Source: Candidatus Thioglobus sp.
Lineage (GTDB): Bacteria > Pseudomonadota > Gammaproteobacteria > Arenicellales > UBA868
Assembly (NCBI GenBank): GCA_004212795.1
Contig: SHBR01000002.1
Span: 23,958 to 87,957, forward strand
Direction: 5' to 3'
DNA length: 64,000 nucleotides
Shown: piece by piece, positions 57,784 to 64,000 of the stretch
Numbering within the stretch: the first letter of the stretch is position 1
Layout of the letters: the number at the start of each line of letters is the position of its first letter
Made by a program: the position numbers and the translations under genes
Notes under the pieces: generated by a model
What the model was told of the DNA's origin: nothing
What the model saw: the letters and a program-made list of their open reading frames with translations, nothing else
Databases searched by the model: none

Positions 57784-59486
57784 TACTGACCGTATCTTCG
57801 CAATGTCTCGATAAGCACCGCATTTTCAGGATTGTTTTGCTGACCCCCTTGCCAAACTATGAGAGCGCCATCTTCATCGCCCATCTGCCAGAGTACCTCT
57901 CCAAGATGGGCGGCAATCTCTGCATCGGGCTGCTGCTCTATCGCCTGCTGCAACAACTCAAGAGCTGAATCAAGGTCACCACGGCGATAATGAACCCAAC
58001 CAAGACTATCGAGAATAAAAGGATCGCCGGGCGATAGTGCCAACGCCTTCTCAATCAATTCGAGCGCTTCCGCTAAGCGATCCGTTTTGTCAGCCAACGT
58101 ATAGCCAAGCGCGTTGTACGCGTGGGGGTTCTCAGGCTCGATAGAGATAAGACGGCGCATATCCCGCTCATGGTCATCGATCCGGTCTAGCATCGCCGTC
58201 ACAAGACCTCTCGCATAAAGTAGATCGGGATGATCCGGGATATCAATTAGCGCAGCGTCAAGAAGACTCAGTGCTTTTTCAAGTTGATTACTATCCCGGA
58301 ATACCTGCTCAGTCGCAAGGTAGATGCGAACCTGCTCATCCTGGGATTTCGGCGTGATATTTGATAAATGCTCAATCGCTTCTTCGATCCGGTTGTCGTC
58401 AGAGAGCACAAATCCAATCCGCAACTGAGCATCAAGATAAAGATTCGAAGACATAACCTCTCCGAGTAAAACAAGCGCCGCTTCGGCTTCTCCTTGACGA
58501 CTCAGAATTTGTCCCAGATAAAGGCGGGCGCGATCCTCCTCCGGACGAGCGACAAGTAACGTCTCGAACAGTTGACGGGCTTTTTCCATTTGCCCGAGCC
58601 CCTCACTCAACACACCTGCGGCATACAACGCATCTATGTTTTCGGGCGCGAGCTTAAGCAACGCCTCAAATTGCGCCAGTGCTTCTATATTTTGGTTCCA
58701 CTGCGCCAGAAGACGGCCATAATTCAACCGGACACGCGGGCGGTCAGGAAAGGTTGTCAAAAACTGTGAGGCAAAAGCGGATGCCTCTTCGAGACTATTT
58801 TTATCGCTAAGGTGAGAAAGCTTAAGTAGCGCCGCCTCCTCCCACCCGGGCTTTAACGCCATCGCGCGATCATAAGCGTCTTCAGCTATTGCTATCTTTC
58901 CCGTTCTATACGCGAGCCATGCCAGTGCAAGTTGCGCTGACGGCTGGTCTTTAAGATGGGTCGCAAACCGTTCCATAACGGGCACCCAACGATCTGCATC
59001 CTCTTGTCGCCCTAGCGTCTGCGCAATAAAACTAATCAACTCACCTTCGCTCTCAGGCAAAATTTCGACAAGCGCCACAAGCGTATCGAATACGTCATCT
59101 TCCCGATCCAGCGGAATTAACGCCTGTAATCGCATCGTAAGGCGACGTTCCGGTGCGCCTTGCGGATCGACTTGACTCATCAAGTCGCTCAATGCCAATG
59201 CCTGCTCAAACTGGCCGACATTCATCGATAGTGAAAAAGCTTGTACCGTAATATCAACACTTGACGAGAGCGCCGCAGCCTTTGCCATTGCAGAAGCCGC
59301 TATCTCGCCTTCGCCGCGACGAGCGGCGACACGACCCAGCATATATTCGTAGATCAAATCTCCCGAAAGTCCAGAGTGTTTCGAGGATTCGGCATCATCT
59401 CCCGCCACGTACGACGGTGTGCCTGCGCACCCTACGGAAGTCATGACAAGCAACCCCCAGGCGAGATATCTTAGTTTAGAGCGCAT
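57783..59486 (-). CDS. Tetratricopeptide-repeat lipoprotein
   Basis: Lipobox-like MTSVGCAG; multiple TPR units (e.g. PENPHAYNALGYTLADKTDRLAEALELIEKALALSPGDPFILDSLGWVHYRRGDLDSALELLQQAIEQQPD). Confidence 0.9.
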   Translation of the reverse strand: MRSKLRYLAWGLLVMTSVGCAGTPSYVAGDDAESSKHSGLSGDLIYEYMLGRVAARRGEGEIAASAMAKAAALSSSVDITVQAFSLSMNVGQFEQALALSDLMSQVDPQGAPERRLTMRLQALIPLDREDDVFDTLVALVEILPESEGELISFIAQTLGRQEDADRWVPVMERFATHLKDQPSAQLALAWLAYRTGKIAIAEDAYDRAMALKPGWEEAALLKLSHLSDKNSLEEASAFASQFLTTFPDRPRVRLNYGRLLAQWNQNIEALAQFEALLKLAPENIDALYAAGVLSEGLGQMEKARQLFETLLVARPEEDRARLYLGQILSRQGEAEAALVLLGEVMSSNLYLDAQLRIGFVLSDDNRIEEAIEHLSNITPKSQDEQVRIYLATEQVFRDSNQLEKALSLLDAALIDIPDHPDLLYARGLVTAMLDRIDDHERDMRRLISIEPENPHAYNALGYTLADKTDRLAEALELIEKALALSPGDPFILDSLGWVHYRRGDLDSALELLQQAIEQQPDAEIAAHLGEVLWQMGDEDGALIVWQGGQQNNPENAVLIETLRRYGQ

Positions 59487-59651
59487 TTGTTAGGAAAATT
59501 ACCGTAAGTAGTGAATCGAGTCGAGAATAGCAGAATCCCCGTAAAAACAGTGAGAGTAACGGGCTCAAGTCGTCAATCTCCGCGAGATTCTTTAACTGGT
59601 TAATCTTTTATGACGTAAAAATCTGGCCAAAACGCATAAAATAGGGGCGTC

Positions 59652-60905
59652 ATGCATCTTCTCGCCCTAGGCCTAAATCATCGAACAGCACCAGTTGCAT
59701 TAAGGGAGCGCACCGCATTCTCAGCTGATCAACTGCCTGATGCCGTTCGCTCACTTCTCGAGGCGCCGGAGATTTCCGAGGCCACTATCCTCTCGACTTG
59801 TAATCGAACCGAGATTTATTGTCACCAGAATACACCGGTTACTTCCAATGTCATCAATTGGCTGCGAGATTATGGCGATGTACCTCCCGATGCGTTAACC
59901 GGCTCGACGTATACCTTGCCTGACGAGCAGGCAGTACAGCACGCCTTTCGGGTTGCCTCGGGATTGGATTCAATGGTTCTCGGCGAGCCACAAATTCTGG
60001 GTCAAATGAAGTCCGCTTTTTCGGTTGCTCATCAGGCAGGCACGACCGGTAAGATACTTAATCGATTATTCCAGCACACTTTCTCAGTAGCGAAACAGAT
60101 TAGGACGGATACTGCGATCGGCGCCAGTGCAGTGTCCGTAGCCTACGCAGCGGTCGATCTGGCCAAAAGGATTTTTTCGAAACTTGACGACCAAACCGTC
60201 CTGCTATTAGGCGCCGGCGAGACCATTGAGCTCGTCGCTCGTCACCTTAAACAAAATAACGTTAAGCATATTATTGTCGCTAACCGTTCTTCAGAACGTG
60301 CCGAAACCTTAAGCCGTCAACTCGGCAGTGAAGCGATTTCACTTGCCGAAATGCCAAACCGATTGCATGAAGCTGATATTGTGGTTGCGTCCACCGCCAG
60401 TACACTGCCTATTCTCGGAAAGGGCACTGTCGAAGCTGCATTGCGACGACGACGTCATCGACCCATGTTTTTAATTGATCTTGCCGTACCACGTGATATC
60501 GAACCACAAGTAGACGAACTTGAAGACGTATTTCTTTACACGGTTGACGACCTTGAGAAGGTGATTGCACAAAATCAAGCCTCTCGTCAGGAAGCGGCAG
60601 TTGAAGCAGAAAAAATAATCGACTTGCAGGTCGTGCGCTTTATGCACTGGATGCGTTCGCTTGATTCCGTGCCGACTATTCGCTCACTTCGCGCAAAAGT
60701 TGATTTACTGAAAGCGGCAGAACTCGCAGAAGCCAAAAGGCGTCTCGCTAACGGTGAGGACGCAAATCAGATCATCGAGCAACTCGCCCATAACCTCAGT
60801 CAAAAATTCACCCATGGTCCAAGTCAGGCGTTAAAACAGGCAAGTCAAAAAGGTGACTCTGGCCTAATCAAAAACACAAAACGACTTTTCAGACTTAAAG
60901 CATAG
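59652..60905 (+). CDS. hemA: Glutamyl-tRNA reductase
   Basis: [63 protein letters not shown]. Confidence 0.97.
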   Translation: MHLLALGLNHRTAPVALRERTAFSADQLPDAVRSLLEAPEISEATILSTCNRTEIYCHQNTPVTSNVINWLRDYGDVPPDALTGSTYTLPDEQAVQHAFRVASGLDSMVLGEPQILGQMKSAFSVAHQAGTTGKILNRLFQHTFSVAKQIRTDTAIGASAVSVAYAAVDLAKRIFSKLDDQTVLLLGAGETIELVARHLKQNNVKHIIVANRSSERAETLSRQLGSEAISLAEMPNRLHEADIVVASTASTLPILGKGTVEAALRRRRHRPMFLIDLAVPRDIEPQVDELEDVFLYTVDDLEKVIAQNQASRQEAAVEAEKIIDLQVVRFMHWMRSLDSVPTIRSLRAKVDLLKAAELAEAKRRLANGEDANQIIEQLAHNLSQKFTHGPSQALKQASQKGDSGLIKNTKRLFRLKA

Positions 60906-60907
60906 CG

Positions 60908-61993
60908 ATGAATAATCAGATGCGAAACAAGCTCGAGCACTTGATCGAGCGGCGCGAGGAAATTAATGCGCTACTTTCTGATCCTTCGATAATTGGAAAC
61001 CAAAACTCTTTCCGGGACTTATCAATTGAGCTATCCGATATTAGCCCTGTTGTTGAGCACTTCGAAGGTTACCTTGTTCTGGACAGCGAAATAAACGCAA
61101 CACGAGAAATGGCCGGTGATGAAGATCCAGAAATGCGGCGCATGGCAAATGACGAGATGCCGCGCTTGCAGTCAGAGCTTGATGACAGCTTCGAGACATT
61201 ACGCAGATTACTTGTCCCGAAAGATCCAAACGATGATCGTAATATTTTTCTTGAGGTACGAGCGGGAACAGGCGGCGACGAAGCGGCTATTTTTGCGGGA
61301 AACCTTTTTCGCATGTACAACCTTTACGCGGAAGGGCGTGGCTGGAAGGTCGAGGTGATGAGTCAAAGCCATGGCGAACACGGGGGTTTCAAGGAAGTGA
61401 TTAGTCGCGTCGTTGGACGTGGGGCCTACTCACAGCTGAAATTTGAATCTGGCGCCCATCGGGTTCAACGCGTTCCTGAAACCGAGACCCAAGGGCGAAT
61501 TCACACGTCAGCCTGCACCGTAGCGGTTATGCCAGAAGCGGATGAAGTTGATGACGTTGAAATAAATCCCGCAGACCTCCGAGTGGACACCTATCGAGCC
61601 TCAGGTGCAGGCGGGCAGCACGTCAATCGAACAGATTCCGCGGTCCGGTTGACTCACCTTCCGACAGGCGTTGTCGTTGAGTGCCAAGACGAGCGCTCTC
61701 AGCACAAAAACAAAGCCCGTGCGATGTCCGTCCTGCGCTCGAGACTGCTTGAGGCTAAAATCAGCGCTCAAAAACAAGAAGAAGCTCAAAATCGAAGGAG
61801 TCTGGTTGGTAGCGGTGATCGATCAGAGCGCATTCGTACTTATAATTTTCCTCAGGGTCGAGTAACAGACCACCGGATTAATCTGACACTTTATAAGCTT
61901 AACGAAATAATATCAGGTGATCTCGGTTTGATCATCGAGCCCCTGGTTTCCGAGCACCAAGCGGATGAGCTCGCCGCGATGGGAAGTGACTGA
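60908..61993 (+). CDS. prfA: Peptide chain release factor 1
   Basis: [66 protein letters not shown]. Confidence 0.97.
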   Translation: MNNQMRNKLEHLIERREEINALLSDPSIIGNQNSFRDLSIELSDISPVVEHFEGYLVLDSEINATREMAGDEDPEMRRMANDEMPRLQSELDDSFETLRRLLVPKDPNDDRNIFLEVRAGTGGDEAAIFAGNLFRMYNLYAEGRGWKVEVMSQSHGEHGGFKEVISRVVGRGAYSQLKFESGAHRVQRVPETETQGRIHTSACTVAVMPEADEVDDVEINPADLRVDTYRASGAGGQHVNRTDSAVRLTHLPTGVVVECQDERSQHKNKARAMSVLRSRLLEAKISAQKQEEAQNRRSLVGSGDRSERIRTYNFPQGRVTDHRINLTLYKLNEIISGDLGLIIEPLVSEHQADELAAMGSD

Positions 61994-62834
61994 TTCACCG
62001 GCCTCAGCGGTTCTTGCTGACGCCATTAGACAGCTCCAGTCAACAAGTGACTCGGCGAGGCGCGATGTTGAAGTTCTATTGCATGCAGCCTGTGACATCG
62101 ATCAGTCAAGTGTAATTCGAGACCCTGATCAACTTATTGATCACAATGCGCTTGCTGCTTTTTATCATTATCTGGCTCGTCGGAAGCTAGGCGAACCTAT
62201 CGCGTGCATATTAGGACATAAGGAATTTTGGTCAATCGACCTCAAGTTAAATAAAGCAACCCTTACCCCTCGCCCTGAAACTGAAATTCTCGTGGAAACC
62301 GTTCTGGATCAAATACCCTGCGACACCAACAGTACAATCGTCGACCTCGGCACCGGCTGTGGTGCAATCGCGATCGCACTTGCCAGTGAGCGGACCCATT
62401 CCCAAATTACAGCGACCGATATAAGCTCTGTTGCCATCTTTCAAGCGGCAGAAAATGCAGCTGCGCTTGAGTTACAAATTTGTTTTTTGCAAAGCGACTG
62501 GTTTTCCAAACTTCAAGGAACGCAATTTGATGTGATCGTAAGCAATCCACCGTATATCAGAGCGAACGACCCCGCCCTCGAGGAAGGCACGGCCGACTTT
62601 GAGCCTGCCCAGGCGCTTTTCGGCGGAATTGATGGCCTTGATTGCTTAAGAGCTATCTGTCGGGAGGCTAAGAACCACCTCAATCCCGGTGGATTTCTTG
62701 CCCTCGAGCATGGTTATGATCAAAAAGACGCTGTTGCTAATTTGATAAAAGAGGCCGGGTTAGAATTAAACAGTCAAGTTAACGATTATGCAGGTTTACC
62801 CCGAGTCACAACTGCTTTACGTCCAGAAACGTAA
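61965..62834 (+). CDS. prmC: Release factor glutamine methyltransferase
   Basis: [49 protein letters not shown]; overlaps prfA end, GTG at 61986 possible. Confidence 0.94.
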   Translation: MSSPRWEVTDSPASAVLADAIRQLQSTSDSARRDVEVLLHAACDIDQSSVIRDPDQLIDHNALAAFYHYLARRKLGEPIACILGHKEFWSIDLKLNKATLTPRPETEILVETVLDQIPCDTNSTIVDLGTGCGAIAIALASERTHSQITATDISSVAIFQAAENAAALELQICFLQSDWFSKLQGTQFDVIVSNPPYIRANDPALEEGTADFEPAQALFGGIDGLDCLRAICREAKNHLNPGGFLALEHGYDQKDAVANLIKEAGLELNSQVNDYAGLPRVTTALRPET

Positions 62835-62862
62835 AATTATTCAAAATTCAGACTTCAAAAAT

Positions 62863-63504
62863 ATGAAAAATTCTCAACCTAATATCTTTCACTCCGACCA
62901 AAACCTGCCAGGGCGTGACGAGGCCATCGTAATTCCGGATCGCCACTTCGTTAACGGCGCATCTATCAAGCCCCCCTTCCCGGAGGGTAGCAAACAGGCT
63001 ATGTTTGGATTAGGTTGTTTCTGGGGTGCGGAGCGTTGTTTCTGGCAGCTGGATGGCGTCATCAGTACTGCCGTGGGATATGCCGGCGGGAGCACGAAAA
63101 ATCCAACCTATCATGAAGTCTGCTCGGGGATGACCGGACACACCGAAGCTGTTCTGGTCATCTATCACCCTGAGAACATCAGCTACCAAAAACTTTTGAT
63201 GGTTTTCTTGGAGTCGCACAATCCGACTCAAGGCATGCGTCAGGGAAACGACGTGGGTACCCAATATCGCTCGGCGATCTACACTCGCAACAACGCGGAA
63301 ACTGAAATCGCGAAGACCACCTTAAGCCACTATGAAATTCTGCTCCAAAAATCGGGATACGGAGCGATCACGACTGAGCTGGCGACGGCCGGATCGTTTT
63401 ATTACGCTGAAGATTACCATCAGCAATATTTAGCAAAGAACCCAGGAGGCTACTGTGGACTCGGCGGAACCGGCATTAAATGTCCGGAATCGGAAGCCGC
63501 GTGA
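62863..63504 (+). CDS. msrA: Peptide-methionine (S)-S-oxide reductase MsrA
   Basis: [71 protein letters not shown]. Confidence 0.96.
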   Translation: MKNSQPNIFHSDQNLPGRDEAIVIPDRHFVNGASIKPPFPEGSKQAMFGLGCFWGAERCFWQLDGVISTAVGYAGGSTKNPTYHEVCSGMTGHTEAVLVIYHPENISYQKLLMVFLESHNPTQGMRQGNDVGTQYRSAIYTRNNAETEIAKTTLSHYEILLQKSGYGAITTELATAGSFYYAEDYHQQYLAKNPGGYCGLGGTGIKCPESEAA

Positions 63505-63505
63505 G

Positions 63506-63841
63506 CTAGTCAGTCAATGGCGGCTTGATGGGCATTGGAAAAGCGGAGACGTTTCCGGTCTTAGTATCGCCCGCCGGCATGATCTTTGCCTGGCCTTCTT
63601 TCTCAACTTCATCGATTCGAACAATAGCCTGTAAAGGGATATAGGTTCGCTTCACGCCGGCAAATTCACTTTTAAGTTTTTCATCGGACGGGTCAACCAC
63701 GACTTTTGATCGCTCCCCAAACATGATCTCACCAACTTCCACAAACGCGTACATTGCGCCTTGGGAGACCTCATGGGCATAAACCTCATAGATATTGCCC
63801 TGATTATGAAAGATAACTCGAAAAATGCTTTTGCTTGCCAT
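63506..63841 (-). CDS. DUF1820 family protein
   Basis: IFRVIFHNQGNIYEVYAHEVSQGAMYAFVEVGEIMFGERSKVVVDPSDEKLKSEFAGVKRTYIPLQAIVRIDEVEKEG. Confidence 0.85.
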   Translation of the reverse strand: MASKSIFRVIFHNQGNIYEVYAHEVSQGAMYAFVEVGEIMFGERSKVVVDPSDEKLKSEFAGVKRTYIPLQAIVRIDEVEKEGQAKIMPAGDTKTGNVSAFPMPIKPPLTD

Positions 63842-64000
63842 CGCTGTAAATCGTTGTTTTATGGGTCTGGTTCAATTATATCAATGAAAGGAAACGTAAG
63901 CGTTTAAATTTCCGAGCCTGTCATTTCTTAACCTCTAAACTAAATTTAAAATTTTCCGGATGAACGAGAAATTAATTCAGTTGGCGTTAGCGACCGTGTT

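Overview
The window reads as a chromosomal segment of a probably marine gammaproteobacterium (inferred from the housekeeping block, not proven). About 57 protein genes and 2 tRNAs are supported. I saw no rRNA, CRISPR array, transposase, integrase or phage genes. The left edge (0.3-4.6 kb) has a HAD phosphatase, an orphan TupC-like ABC ATPase, argB, Hsp20 and a YeeE/YedE pair. From 4.8 to 51 kb there is a dense catabolic block with a betaine/carnitine/ectoine-like osmolyte theme: a carnitine-type module (BKACE, L-carnitine dehydrogenase-like, CaiD-like, acyl-CoA dehydrogenase, ADP-forming CoA ligase), DoeA/DoeB/EutA-like proteins with two PhyH dioxygenases, two MR/MLE-fold enzymes next to a peptide/opine-type ABC transporter, a second M24 creatinase-like hydrolase with an AtzE/AtzG-like amidase pair, and a ProX/V/W-type transporter with a double-length permease. 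From 52.5 to 63.8 kb the block is housekeeping (ychF-pth-rplY-prs-tRNAGln-ispE-lolB-TPR / hemA-prfA-prmC-msrA). The strongest candidate for an undescribed system is the three-gene redox module at 38.5-41.8 kb: a [2Fe-2S]+2x[4Fe-4S]+MvhD-like fusion, a MetV protein fused to a Rieske domain, and an acetogen-type MetF. It may be an iron-sulfur-wired methyl-THF oxidising complex serving N-methyl catabolism. All identifications come from reading the sequence and recalling motifs; no database search was run.
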